Assembly (NCBI GenBank): GCA_018434685.1
Contig: JAHDOV010000019.1
Span: forward strand, 80,734-144,733
Direction of reading: 5' to 3'
DNA: 64,000 nt
From: Deltaproteobacteria bacterium
Lineage (GTDB): Bacteria > Desulfobacterota > Desulfomonilia > UBA1062
Position numbers and translations under genes: made by a program. Each line of letters opens with the position of its first letter. Within the stretch, counting starts at the first letter, position 1. Below are positions 41,870 to 52,900 of this stretch, piece by piece. The notes below the pieces were generated by a model, which searched no databases, was not told where the DNA came from, and saw only the letters and a program-made list of their open reading frames with translations.

Positions 41870-44203
41870 ATGAGATGCAAGATGTTGAGCAGGGCAATTC
41901 TTTTGCTGGCCGTATGCACGTTCTGGGGCAGTGCGGTCCTGGCACAGCAGGGCGACGATGACAGGGACAGGACTCTTTCTCCCTATTTCTTCGTCATGAG
42001 TGATGATCCGGAAGTGGATCGGCTTCCGCTGAAATCCACGTCCGTGGCTGTGGATGTATCCGGGGTGATCGCAGATGTCCGGGTCACCCAGGTTTATGAG
42101 AATCAGGGCAGGGCCCCTGTGGAAGCCGTGTATATCTTCCCCGCATCCACCCGGGCAGCCGTCTACGGCATGAGGATGACCATCGGTGAGCGCACCATTG
42201 TGGCGGATATCAAGACCCGCGAGGATGCGCGGCAGGACTATGAACAGGCACTCCACGAAGGCAGGAGTGCCTCTCTCCTGGAACAGCTCAGGCCGAACGT
42301 GTTCCAGATGAATGTGGCGAACATCCTGCCCGGGGATGTGATCCTGGTGGAGCTGTGCTACACCGAACTCCTCTTGCCCGTTGACGCGGTGTACGAATTT
42401 ATCTACCCCACGGTTGTGGGGCCGCGGTATTCAAACCGTAGTGCAACTGAGGCACCAGGGGACGAGCAGTGGATTGAAAACCCGTACCTCCATGAGGGCG
42501 AGCTGCCGCCGTCTTCCTTTGACCTTCGGCTGAACCTCTCTGCCGGGCTCCCCATCAGGGATATCAGCTGCGAGTCCCACAGGACAACCATCGGCTACGC
42601 AGGGGCGAACTTTGCCACGGTGGAGCTCGACGAGGTTGAACGTTTCGGCGGTAACCGTGATTTTGTATGCCGCTACCGGCTCTCAGGAGATGCGATCGAA
42701 ACCGGGCTGCTGCTCTATGAAGGCCGGGATGAAAATTTCTTTCTCCTGATGGTCCAGCCCCCCAGGCAGGTGAGGGTTGAGCAGATACCACCGAGGGAGT
42801 ATATCTTCATTGTGGATGTATCCGGGTCCATGCACGGGTTTCCCCTCGATGTCTCCAAGAAACTGCTCTCAGACCTCATCGGGTCTCTGCGGGGAGTCGA
42901 CAGGTTCAATGTGCTCCTGTTCTCGGGCGGATCAACCCTGCTTTCGGAAACATCCCTTGCTGCAACCGGCAAAAACATCCGGCATGCCCTGGACGTGATC
43001 GATCGGGAAAGGGGAGGGGGAGGAACCGAGCTTCTGCCTGCACTGAAGAAGGCACTGGCCCTGCCTGCTGCAGAGGGATGTTCGCGAAGTATCATCATCG
43101 CCACCGATGGATTTGTCTCGGTTGAGAAAGAGTCCTTTGATCTGATCAGGGACAATCTGGGCACGGCAAACCTCTTTTCCTTCGGGATCGGCACGAGCGT
43201 CAACCGCTTCATTATCGAGGGCATGGCCAGGGCCGGCATGGGCGAGCCCTTTGTCGTCACGAGCCCGGAAGAGGCCTCTCCGGTGGCACAGAGATTCAGG
43301 ACACTGCTCGCCTCTCCCGTGCTCACGGATATCTCGGTGAGGTTTGACGGGTTCGATGCCTATGAGGTGGAGCCCAGGGGCATGGGTGATGTATTTGCCG
43401 GGCGCCCCCTGATTGTTTACGGAAAATGGAGGGGAAAACCGGGGGGGACCATCCATGTCCAGGGACGTTCCGGAAAGGAACTGTTCTCCCAGGATACCGA
43501 TGTCACCGGGGTGTTGCCGCGAAATCAGAACGCGGGCCTCATGTATCTGTGGGCCCGACAGCGTATCGCAGCCCTTTCGGACTATGCCAGGCTGGGAAGT
43601 GGTGGAGACATTGCCGGCGAGGTGAGGAGCCTCGGGCTCATGTACCATCTCCTGACCGATTATACCTCGTTCATCGCCGTGGACTCGCAGGTGCGTAGAG
43701 TTGACGGCCATACTCTCACGGTGAAACAGCCCCTCCCGCTTCCCCAGGGGGTGTCCGACTATGCAGTGGGTGCCGGCAGGTATGCCGCAAAAATGAGCTG
43801 CCCGGCATCGCCCCGTGCTGAAGAAGCTCAACTGTTGACAGTACAAGAGTATGATCACGAGGGATCTCCCGCGGTGGACGAGGCTGCTGAACACATCACC
43901 ATAGAGCTGAAAGACGTGTCGGTTTCAGGCGCTCTCAACAAAGACGTGGCGGCAACCCTTGTCGAGAAGAGTCTCAGCCTGATCCAGCAGTGCCCTGCAG
44001 ATGAGGAACTCAAGGAGAAGGAGGTTGTCTATACCCTGGTGGTCGATTCCCTCGGCAGGGTGAAGGAGGTGCAGGTCGACAAGACGGCCCGGGCGAGCAG
44101 GCTCACCGCCGGATGCATCGAGGCTGCCCTCGGTCAGATCCGGTTTCCCTCTTCGAAAGACTCTCAAGAGAGCCGGATCAGGATCGTTCTGGTCGTGAAA
44201 TGA
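41870..44203 (+). CDS. VIT and von Willebrand A domain protein with AgmX/TonB-like C-terminus
   Basis: The protein is about 777 residues with a signal peptide ending in AVLAQ. A VIT domain (about residues 45-180) includes VRVTQVYENQGRAPVEAVYIFP, as in inter-alpha-trypsin inhibitor heavy chains. A vWA domain (about 305-480) has the complete MIDAS start DVSGSMHGF. The last 90 residues (LVVDSLGRVKEVQVDK, then GCIEAALGQIRFPSS) resemble the AgmX/PglI-type C-terminal domain of envelope proteins. It probably acts as a metal-dependent adhesion or scaffold protein in the periplasm or on the surface. The ATG at 41870 lies 8 bases after AGGAGG. The gene tail overlaps the convergent surface-protein gene by 26 bases. 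Confidence 0.9.
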   Translation: MRCKMLSRAILLLAVCTFWGSAVLAQQGDDDRDRTLSPYFFVMSDDPEVDRLPLKSTSVAVDVSGVIADVRVTQVYENQGRAPVEAVYIFPASTRAAVYGMRMTIGERTIVADIKTREDARQDYEQALHEGRSASLLEQLRPNVFQMNVANILPGDVILVELCYTELLLPVDAVYEFIYPTVVGPRYSNRSATEAPGDEQWIENPYLHEGELPPSSFDLRLNLSAGLPIRDISCESHRTTIGYAGANFATVELDEVERFGGNRDFVCRYRLSGDAIETGLLLYEGRDENFFLLMVQPPRQVRVEQIPPREYIFIVDVSGSMHGFPLDVSKKLLSDLIGSLRGVDRFNVLLFSGGSTLLSETSLAATGKNIRHALDVIDRERGGGGTELLPALKKALALPAAEGCSRSIIIATDGFVSVEKESFDLIRDNLGTANLFSFGIGTSVNRFIIEGMARAGMGEPFVVTSPEEASPVAQRFRTLLASPVLTDISVRFDGFDAYEVEPRGMGDVFAGRPLIVYGKWRGKPGGTIHVQGRSGKELFSQDTDVTGVLPRNQNAGLMYLWARQRIAALSDYARLGSGGDIAGEVRSLGLMYHLLTDYTSFIAVDSQVRRVDGHTLTVKQPLPLPQGVSDYAVGAGRYAAKMSCPASPRAEEAQLLTVQEYDHEGSPAVDEAAEHITIELKDVSVSGALNKDVAATLVEKSLSLIQQCPADEELKEKEVVYTLVVDSLGRVKEVQVDKTARASRLTAGCIEAALGQIRFPSSKDSQESRIRIVLVVK

Positions 44204-46631
44204 GCGTTGTCAGTAACCCTGGTAACCATGCCGGAACGAGGGAAACCGGAGATGTCCGATGCATCCGGTGGCCTGTTCGGGCTGTCGTGACAAAGCACAC
44301 ATTGTCCGGCGAGGTGTCCTTTTCCTCTGCCCCGGGCGCAGCCGAGAGAGCCGGGGTGCCTGCATCGTCGATGACGCCGGGCTCATTGTCCTGGTCTCCC
44401 CTGAGCCCGTCGACAAAGTGCAGGGTAATCACGTTTGCATTGATCTCGGCACCGGTGACCCCGTCGAAGGAGAAATCCTCCCAGGCGTCAGAGTCTTCGC
44501 TGTACTTGTAGTAGGTGTCGCAGGTCGAGCCGCCGGGTAGGTACAGGGAGATGGAAGCGGAGCCACCCTCGCCGACATTGCGCACCCTGAAGCCGATGAT
44601 CCCGAAGGGGAAGGAGTAATCCGCAGGCGCGCTTGCCGGGAGGCCGCTTACAGAGACATCGGCAATCGCGGTTCCCGAGGGAGAGGCAAGGGTTACATAG
44701 TATGCCGCGCCATGGGTATGGGTTGAGACAACGTTTGCCTGGGCAGAGTCCGGCGTGCCGTCGCTGTTTCCGTCGTATCCGGTGTCGGTGCCGTCCGGTC
44801 CCTGCTCCTCGGTATCGGAAACGCCGTCGAGATCACTGTCATCGGCAGGGTATACCTGTGTGAAGGTCGCGGTAACGGCCTTGTCAGCGTCCATGAGTAT
44901 GGTCGATGGGTTGGCCGTACCTTCAAGATCGCCCTCCCAGCCGGCGAACTGCCATCCTGCTGCGGGTGAGGCCCTCAGTTCCACGGAGCTGCCTTCTGAA
45001 TATACTCCTCCGGGCGGATCGAGGGAGACCGTGCCCTGGCCCTCAGCGATCCACACGAGGGAGTGATACCCCGGGACAATACCGATTCCCGAGAGGCTCA
45101 CCGTTACGAGGGCCTCGTCCGGGTCATTCGACTGGATCCTCAGATCTGAATCAAACCGTGCTGCCGAAGCGGGGTGGAACGTGACAGTTACTACCGATAC
45201 ATCTCCCGGTTCCAGGGTAAAGGTCTCTGAAAAGGTGACGGAGAAGTTCACCGCATCGGTCACCGAGATCGACGAGACGACCAGATCGCCCTGGCCGTTG
45301 TTGGAGATCGTGATGCTCTGAGCTGCAGTCTGTCCCGAGGTGACTTCTCCGAAATCAATGGCTGTGCGGTCAACGGCTATGTCCTGCTGGGAGACGTATT
45401 CATAGGCACCCCTATCATACCCGGCACCCTGGGGCCTGGTTGTGCCTTCCAGGTCGATTGCCGGTGCATCCCTTCGAGTGGCGGTGTCGATACAGGGCGA
45501 ACCCGCCCGCAGGCGGAGGTTCCAGCTGGCAGGGCTGATGCCGATGGTGCTGACAAAGAGCGGGTTGTCGCTGATATTGCTGTTATACCCGTCGTATCCG
45601 TCCTGTTCGATGGTGCAGAAGGAGACAGTGCCCGGCGGTTCAGGATAGGTCGAGGGATACTCGTCTCTGCCCGCGTTACGAATATCTGCATACCGAAAGG
45701 CCGAATTACCCCAGAAGACAGAGTTGGTAAGGGTGCATTCGGGCCAGGAGTCCTCGTCGTTGTAGAGGGCTCCGCCCTCGCCATACCAGGCATCGTTTCC
45801 ATAAAACGTCGAGTTCATGACCTGGAACCTGTCGACGCGGGAGTTGAACACCGCACCGCCATTGGAGCTGAAGGAGGTTGTCTTATTGCCGGCGAACAGG
45901 CAGTTCTCGACGGTACACCTGGTGTTGCCGGCATTGAGAAGAGCCCCGCCGCTTGAGTCTGCCGAATTTCCCCTGAAGATGCACCGGGTGACTCGTACCT
46001 GAGAATCCTCGTTAGTATAGACCGCACCGCCGGACTGGGCGGTATTATTCATAAACGTGCAGTTCTCGATCACGACATCGGCAGTGTAGGACCGCCGGCC
46101 GGTGCCGTTGAAGTTGTGGACAGCACCGCCCAGGGTCCCGTCATTCCCGGTGAAGGTACAGTTGGCAAGCCTGAGCGAGGAAAACGCGTTGTATACCCCG
46201 GCCCCGTCCATGTTGTTGCCCCCGGTGATGGTGAATCCGTCGATGGTGACCTGCAGGGGTTCGTCATCACCCACGAAGAAGCACCTGTTGCTGCCTCTGC
46301 CGTTGACCGTAGTGGTATTGCCCGACCAGTCCCTGTCCGTCCAGCCGGGAGAGGATTCGCCCGCGGGGAACCCTCCGTATAGGGACACGGATGATTCTAT
46401 CGAGATGGGGGAGTAGAGGGTATACTCTCCCTGCCTGACCCAGATCTCGTCGCCGTCATCAGCGGAGTCGACTGCAGCCTGAATGGTCCGGAGGGCATCT
46501 CCCCAGCTTTCGCCGTCATTGTCGTTGTCACCGCTGGTTCCATCCACGTACCAGGTGTCGCCAAGGGTTGCTGCAGGAATGAGCATGATGATGACCATTG
46601 CCGTGATAAGGTGATGTAAGCCTGTACGCAT
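44178..46631 (-). CDS. Secreted right-handed beta-helix protein with choice-of-anchor-U-like domain
   Basis: The protein is 817 residues, with the start at 46631 after GAGGAGGTG and a signal peptide (HHLITAMVIIMLIPAATLG). A DUF1565-like WYVDGTSGDNDNDG opens a parallel beta-helix (about 27-410) with repeated N-C-x-F-x-x-N turns. An ASH/choice-of-anchor-D-like domain (about 417-517), one InlB-like repeat (about 524-594) and a DSDLDGVSDTEEQGPDG calcium-binding linker follow. A choice-of-anchor-U-like domain (about 627-743) precedes the tail. The tail has a CFVTT motif but then a poorly hydrophobic end, unlike the paralogue next door. A surface adhesin or polysaccharide-binding role is likely. 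Confidence 0.87.
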   Translation of the reverse strand: MRTGLHHLITAMVIIMLIPAATLGDTWYVDGTSGDNDNDGESWGDALRTIQAAVDSADDGDEIWVRQGEYTLYSPISIESSVSLYGGFPAGESSPGWTDRDWSGNTTTVNGRGSNRCFFVGDDEPLQVTIDGFTITGGNNMDGAGVYNAFSSLRLANCTFTGNDGTLGGAVHNFNGTGRRSYTADVVIENCTFMNNTAQSGGAVYTNEDSQVRVTRCIFRGNSADSSGGALLNAGNTRCTVENCLFAGNKTTSFSSNGGAVFNSRVDRFQVMNSTFYGNDAWYGEGGALYNDEDSWPECTLTNSVFWGNSAFRYADIRNAGRDEYPSTYPEPPGTVSFCTIEQDGYDGYNSNISDNPLFVSTIGISPASWNLRLRAGSPCIDTATRRDAPAIDLEGTTRPQGAGYDRGAYEYVSQQDIAVDRTAIDFGEVTSGQTAAQSITISNNGQGDLVVSSISVTDAVNFSVTFSETFTLEPGDVSVVTVTFHPASAARFDSDLRIQSNDPDEALVTVSLSGIGIVPGYHSLVWIAEGQGTVSLDPPGGVYSEGSSVELRASPAAGWQFAGWEGDLEGTANPSTILMDADKAVTATFTQVYPADDSDLDGVSDTEEQGPDGTDTGYDGNSDGTPDSAQANVVSTHTHGAAYYVTLASPSGTAIADVSVSGLPASAPADYSFPFGIIGFRVRNVGEGGSASISLYLPGGSTCDTYYKYSEDSDAWEDFSFDGVTGAEINANVITLHFVDGLRGDQDNEPGVIDDAGTPALSAAPGAEEKDTSPDNVCFVTTARTGHRMHRTSPVSLVPAWLPGLLTTLISRPERS

Positions 46632-46936
46632 TGCAGTGCACCTCCTCTGATTTGAGCGTGATCGGGGCGGAAACTGCATGATTACAAAGGAAAACCTTAT
46701 GACATACCCCTCGGGCTATTCTGCATGGATATCAAATTACATTGTATTAACTAGTAATTAATAATCGTGAATCCATTCTAATCAAGTTCACCAGGCAGGT
46801 TTTTCTGTTTTGATCTGCGCAGGAGCGGTGAGTGAACAAAAAGATCCCTCTGGATTTCCGAGAGGATTTCAGACTGGAACGCGGGTTCAAAAGGGGCCCG
46901 GGAATTGTGTATCCCGGGCCCACCTGGATGGTCTGG
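46632..46936. other. Spacer between the two surface-protein genes
   Basis: About 305 bases, AT-rich around 46720-46800, containing the Shine-Dalgarno of the 44178-46631 gene and the terminator of the larger gene. No further gene is supported. Confidence 0.5.
46890..46921 (-). terminator. Terminator of the 2041-residue surface protein gene
   Basis: Perfect 10-bp arms GGGCCCGGGA (46894-46903) and TCCCGGGCCC (46912-46921) lie 16 bases past the stop on the minus strand and are followed by CTTTTG. Confidence 0.7.
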
Positions 46937-49900
46937 TTATTGCTGGGTGGAGCGCTTGCGGCAGTACATGACCGGCAGCATCCCCACCAGGATCATGCAG
47001 GCAGTCAGCAGCTCATTCAAGCCGGAGCCGGTTCCTGAGGTGGCGATGAAGCACACATTGTCGTCATCGTCATTGCCTGTGGAGACGGCAGGCGTGCCGG
47101 GGTCGGTGATGATGCCGTCAGCCGATCCGTCCTGGTCGCCGCGCCCGCCGTCGACAAAGTGCAGGGTGATGATGTTGCCTTCGATCACGGCGCCGGTGCC
47201 GGTGGCCTCGTCGTAGAGGAACTCTTCCCAGGTGTCGGTTGCCTCGTCGAGTTTGTAATACGTGTCGCAGGTCTGCCCCTCGGGGAGGTAGATGACCATG
47301 GTGGCGGACCCGCCGGTGGTGACGTTATTGATGGCAAAGCTGATGAGCCCGTAGGGGAAGTCGTAGCCTGCGGGCGCACTCTCGGGGAGTTCCTGCGTGG
47401 AGGCTTCCGCGATCTCCGTAAGCGCAGGCGAGGCCAGGGTCAGGTAGTTCGCAGCGTCATAGGTGTGATAAGAGACCACGTTTGCCTGTGCGGCATCTGC
47501 CACTGTGTCGCTGTTGCCGTCATAGGAGGCGGTGGTTCCGTCCGGGCCCTGCTCCTCCTCGGTTGAAATGCCGTCGTTGTCTTCATCAGGGACAAAGAGC
47601 GCCTCGACCGCCGTGTCCGCAGTCATGGTGATGGTCAGCGGATTGTCTTCACCACTGGCATCGCCGCTCCAGCTGTCAAAGACATAGTCATCGTCAGCAA
47701 CGGCCGTGAGCTCGAGCCCGGTTCCATAGGCGTACTCGGCCTGTTCAGGGGTTGCCTCCACGGTCCCGTTCTCAGAGTCGAGCGTGAGGGTGAAGGTATC
47801 GATTGCAAACGTGGCGTTGATGGTGTGGCCTGCCGTGACATTGGTGAAGGTGTAGCTGGAGCCTGCCCCGACCGAAGAGCCGTCAACGAGGACGTCAGCC
47901 ACGTGGTAGTTCGCATCGGGCGTGAAGGTGAAGGTCTGGCTGCTGCCGTAGTTCACCACCGTGTCTCCAGGGGTAATGCTTCCGCCCGATCCTGCAGTCG
48001 TGTCGATGGTGTAGGTGTTGATGGCAAAGCTTGCGCTGATGGTATGGTTCGCATCGACATCGCTGAAGGTGAAGGAGGACAGGGCTCCCACGGATGAACC
48101 GTCCACGAGCACGGCAGCGATGTGATAGCCCGGGTTTGCGGTTATGGAGTAGATCTGGTCGTCGCCGTAGGACAAGCCCGTGCTGCCAGAGGGCGAGATG
48201 CTACCGCCGGTTCCGGCGCTTGCCGTGATGGTGTAGGTGTTGAGAGCAAACGTGGCGCTGATGGTGTGGCCTGCCGTGACGGTGCTGAAGGTGTAACTGG
48301 ATACCGCCCCGACCGGAGAGCTGTCAACGAGAACATCGGCCACGTGGTAGCCGGCATCAGGCGTCATGATGAAGGTCTGGTTGCTGCCGTAGTTTACAAT
48401 GGCGCTCGCGGGCGAGATGCCCCCGTTGGCACCGGCCGATGCCGTGATGGTGAATGTGTCGATGGCAAAGGTCGCGCTGATGGTGTGTGCCGCTGTGACG
48501 TTTTCAAACACATAGTTACTTACTGCACCGACAGAAACACTGTCCACAACCACATCGACGAGATGGTAGCCGGTGTTGGGCGTGATCGAGAAGGGCTGGC
48601 TGCTGCCGTAGGTCACCACGGTGGCGCCTGAGGGAGAGATGCTGCCGCCGGTTCCTGCCGAGGCGGTGATGGTGAAGGTATCGAGCGTGAAGCTCACGCT
48701 GATGGTATGACCTGCTGTGACATTGCTGAAGGTGTAGCTGGAGCTTGCCCCGACCGATGAACCGTCAACGAGGACGTCTGCTACGTGGTAGTGAGCCTCC
48801 GGCGTGAAGGTGAAGGTCTGGCTGCCGCCATAGTTCACGGTGGCGCTTGCAGGCGAGATGTTGCCGCCGTCACCGGCGCTTGCCGTGATGGTGTAGGTGT
48901 TGACGGCAAAGGTGGCGCTGATGGTGTGGGCTTCGGTGACATTGGTGAAGGTGTAGGTTGCCACGGCACCCTGGGAGACATCATCCACCAGCACATCGGC
49001 TATATGGTAGCCGGTATTTGGCGTGATGGTGAGCGCCTGGCTGCCACCGTAGTTCACAGTGGCGCTCGCAGGCGAGATGCCGCCGCCGTCACCGGCGCTT
49101 GCCGTAATGGTGTAGGTGTTGACGGCAAACGTGGCGCTGATGGTGTGGGCTTCGGTGACATTGGTGAAGGTGTAGGTTGCCACTGTACCCTGGGAGACAT
49201 CATCAACGAGCACATCGGCTATATGGTAGCCGGTATCCGGCGTAATGGTGAAGGCCTGGCTGCCGCCGTGGTTGACCAGGACCTCCCCTGCGGGCGAGAT
49301 GCTGCCGCCGGTCCCGGCGCTTGCCGTAATGGCGTACTGCACCGGGGCAATGCCCTCACCTGTTACCGGGATCTCGAGGGGGGATTCGTCCGGATCGTTC
49401 GAAATGATGGTGATGGCGGCGTCGAAGTCCGCTATTGCATCAGGCGAGAACACCACGCTGATATCGGTTGTTGAACCCTGTGTCAGGGTGATGGGTGTGT
49501 CATCTGCAGTCAGGGTATAGTGTGTCTCATCGTCGATGCTGATGTCGGTGATGACCAGATCGAGCGCCCCGGTATTGGTGATGGTGATGATCTCCGCAGA
49601 CGAGGTCTCCCCGCTTACCACGGTGAAGGACAGGCTTTCCGGATCGAGGGAGATGTCGGGCTCTTCCACGTACTCGTAGGCACCCATGTCATAGCCGTCA
49701 CCCTGGGGCCTCACCGTGCTCGCAAGGTCAATTGCCGGCGCACCGGATGCCGTGGCGCTGTCGATACACGGTGAGCTTCCTGCGAGGCGGTAGTCGCCGT
49801 TCACAAAGGTGTCGTCAGAGGTATCGCCTGCCGTGCCGTTGTCATCCCAGTGGCCCGGCGCGACAAAGGACGGGTTGACATTGAGGTTGCCAACACCGGT

Positions 49901-52900
49901 GTAGCCGCCTTCGACATCACAGTAGGTGACAATGGGGTTCGGTTCGGCTGATACAGAAATCTCCGGACCGAAGGTAGCCACTTCTCCGTTATTCCACATG
50001 ATACAGTTGGTGATGGCTGCAGCCGACCAGATGGTGTTAATGGCGCCACCCATGCCACCACGGTTGCCTGAAAAGGTACAGTTCATGACAACTGGAGGGG
50101 ACACATCGTAATAGCCGTTAAGATACAATGCTCCGCCCTGTCCGGCAGAGTTGCCCTGGAAGAGGCAGTTGGTAATGCCGGGCGAAGCTGCGCTGTCCTG
50201 CAGGTAGATGGCCCCGCCCTGTTCACTCTCGTTAACGGTAAAGATGCAGCGCTCGATCTGCGGAGCGGACCGGTAAGACCCGATGGCACCGGCCCGGGCG
50301 TTTGAGCCGTTGCTCGAGCGGTTATTGAGGAATAAACAGTTGCTGATGGTGGGCCTTGATACGGTTGGAGAGCCGTTGATATGGATGGCTCCACCCGTGA
50401 ATGATGCAGAGTTTTCCGTAAAGGTGCACCGGTTGATGACCGGGTCTGCACCGTCGATATACATGCCCCCGCCGCCGTAGTTGCTTGCATTGCCGCCTGT
50501 TATGGTGAACCCGTCGACGGTAGCGCCTGCTGTTATGGAGAAGCAGGTCTGCAGGCTGCCCTGGCCGTCGATCACCGTGATCGATCCGGTCAGGTCGCGC
50601 TGGGTGCCGACACCGGTGAAGCCGCCGTAGAGTTTTACTGCCTTTTCAATGGAAATCGTATCTGCAAGGGTATAGGTGCCGGCCTTGACCCAGATCTCCT
50701 CGCCGGCCCCGGCGATCTCGATGGCTTCTTCCAGGCTTGCAAATGCCCCGGCCCAGCTCATGCCGTCACCGGAGAGAGCTGCATTGCCGTCAACATACCA
50801 GGGGCCGTTATAGATGATGCCGTCATATTCATAGGCGCCCATGTCAAATGCGTCTCCCTGGGGCCGTGTTGTTCCGAGGATGTCTTCATCCGGCGCGCCG
50901 GTATCTGTCCCGGCATCGATGCAGGGCGATCCCAGGCGCAGGGCATAATTGCCTTCAGCAGCATTCATGAACAAAGGGTTGAGCCTGATATTGCCGTTCG
51001 CATCCGGCATGCCGCCTGCTGCACCGTAGCCGTCCTCGTCCACGTCGCTGTAGGTTACCGTGCCTGCCGAGACCTGGATGTCGGTATTACCCCACACGAT
51101 GCAGTTGGTCACGACCGGGGTGTCGCTGCCAGAGAGGCCTCCGCCGGTGCCGTTGCCCGCGATGGTGCAGTTCAGGTAGGTAGCATTGCTGTTCCAGTCG
51201 TACACCCCTGCCCCGGCGTAGTTTGTCTGGTTGCCTGCGATGAGGCAGTTCTCGACAAGGGCGGAGCTGCCGGCGGCATAGATGCCGCCTCCCATGGTTG
51301 AGTATCCATTCCCTGTCGTGTCGACGGCCTGGTTATTCTCGATACGGCAGCCTCTGATCACGGTATTCGGGCCGTAGAAATGAATGCCGCCGCCGTTGAG
51401 GGCCTGATTGCCCCCGATCACGCAGTCTTCGATGGTGGTGCTGTTGACATAGTTATTAACGCTGATGCCTCCGCCATAGCCCCAGGGAAGGGCCCGATTG
51501 TTCGTGAGGGTGCAGTGGATGATGGTGGCATGTACCTCGGGTGCGGAGTTGTTTTCCCGGTACACCAGAATGCCTCCGCCATTGTCGTAGGGCCAGGAGT
51601 TGGAATTAAGTCCATTGGTGATAGTAAATCCGTCAAGGGTGGCGCTTGTGGTGATGCGCACGCACTGGACCGCGGCATTGCCGTCGATGACACTGGCGTG
51701 GTTCTCGAAGTCGCGGTCAGACCAGACCGGGTCGGCCACGTCAGAGGGGAAGCCGCCGTAGATGCTTACCTGCTTTGTCACCACGATGGTCTCGGACAGG
51801 ACGTAGGAGCCCTCCCGCACCCAGATGGCGGCTTCGTCGAGCACAGCTGCATCGGCAAGGGCGGCATTCAGGCTCGTGAAGCCGTCCTCCCAGCTCGTCC
51901 CGGTGCCCGAGCCGTCTGCAGCGGCATCGACGTAAAAGACGGAGGCGAGGCTCTCGCCGCTCAGCCCTACCGTGAGCTCGGTGCCGGCGACATCCTGGGA
52001 GTCGGAGACAATGCAAAGCGTCGCCGTGATAGTCCCGGTTGCCTGCGGGGTGAAGCTGATTGTCAGTGCTGCCGACTGCCCGGGGATGAGGGTCAGCGGC
52101 GTGCCGGGCGCCGTAAGGGTATAGTGGGTGGCGTCGGAAAGGGAGATGCTGCTGACCGTCAGGTTCGCGACGCCCACGTTGGTTATGGTGAGCCCTTCCG
52201 AGACCCCGGTGCCCACCATCTGGGAGCCGAAGTCGATGCCGGCGGGATCTGCGCTTAGGATGGGGACATCCGGCGCCGGGGCAATGCAGGCTTCCGTGGG
52301 CGTGCCCAGGCCTGGGAACTCCACGTCAGCCGCTGCCTGCCGGGTGCCGTCCCAGCCAAAGGCAAAGGCCTTGTTTGTCCCGATAGAATAGAACTGAACA
52401 TAGATATAATTGCTGTCAGCACTCAGCGCCGTGAGGCCGTGACCGGGATACAGAGAGCTTACATCGATCTCATTGCCGATCATAGACCCGTCTTCTGGAT
52501 CGTAAAAACGTACTCTCCCAAAGTTTTCAGCGACGATGAGGTATCCATCCACGAACTCCATCAGGTCGGGATAGAAACTGCTCAGATACCACTGGTCAAC
52601 GAATTCTCCGGTTGAAATGTTGTAGAGCTCTATGCGGTAGGGATTGGACTCCAGATAATGCTTGTAACGGCCCAGGTACAGGGTGTTGCCATTGACTGCA
52701 ACCCCGGCGCAGTATCCCCATTCGTTGCTGTTGATCGCAAAGGAATGGAAATCGTCTTCGATGCGCAGGGGATCGCCGGTGATGAAGTCATATTCGTAGT
52801 CATGGGCCATCCAGGCGGTATTCCCGTCGGTGGCGAAGCCCACGTAGCCCTGGCTGGAGCCAGGCCAGCTGCGCAGAGCGAACGACTCCTGAAACACGCC

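Noticed and set aside
47796..49345. CRISPR array or non-coding satellite
   Set aside because: The repeats are 219 bp, contiguous, in frame and part of a long coding sequence with InlB-like domains.
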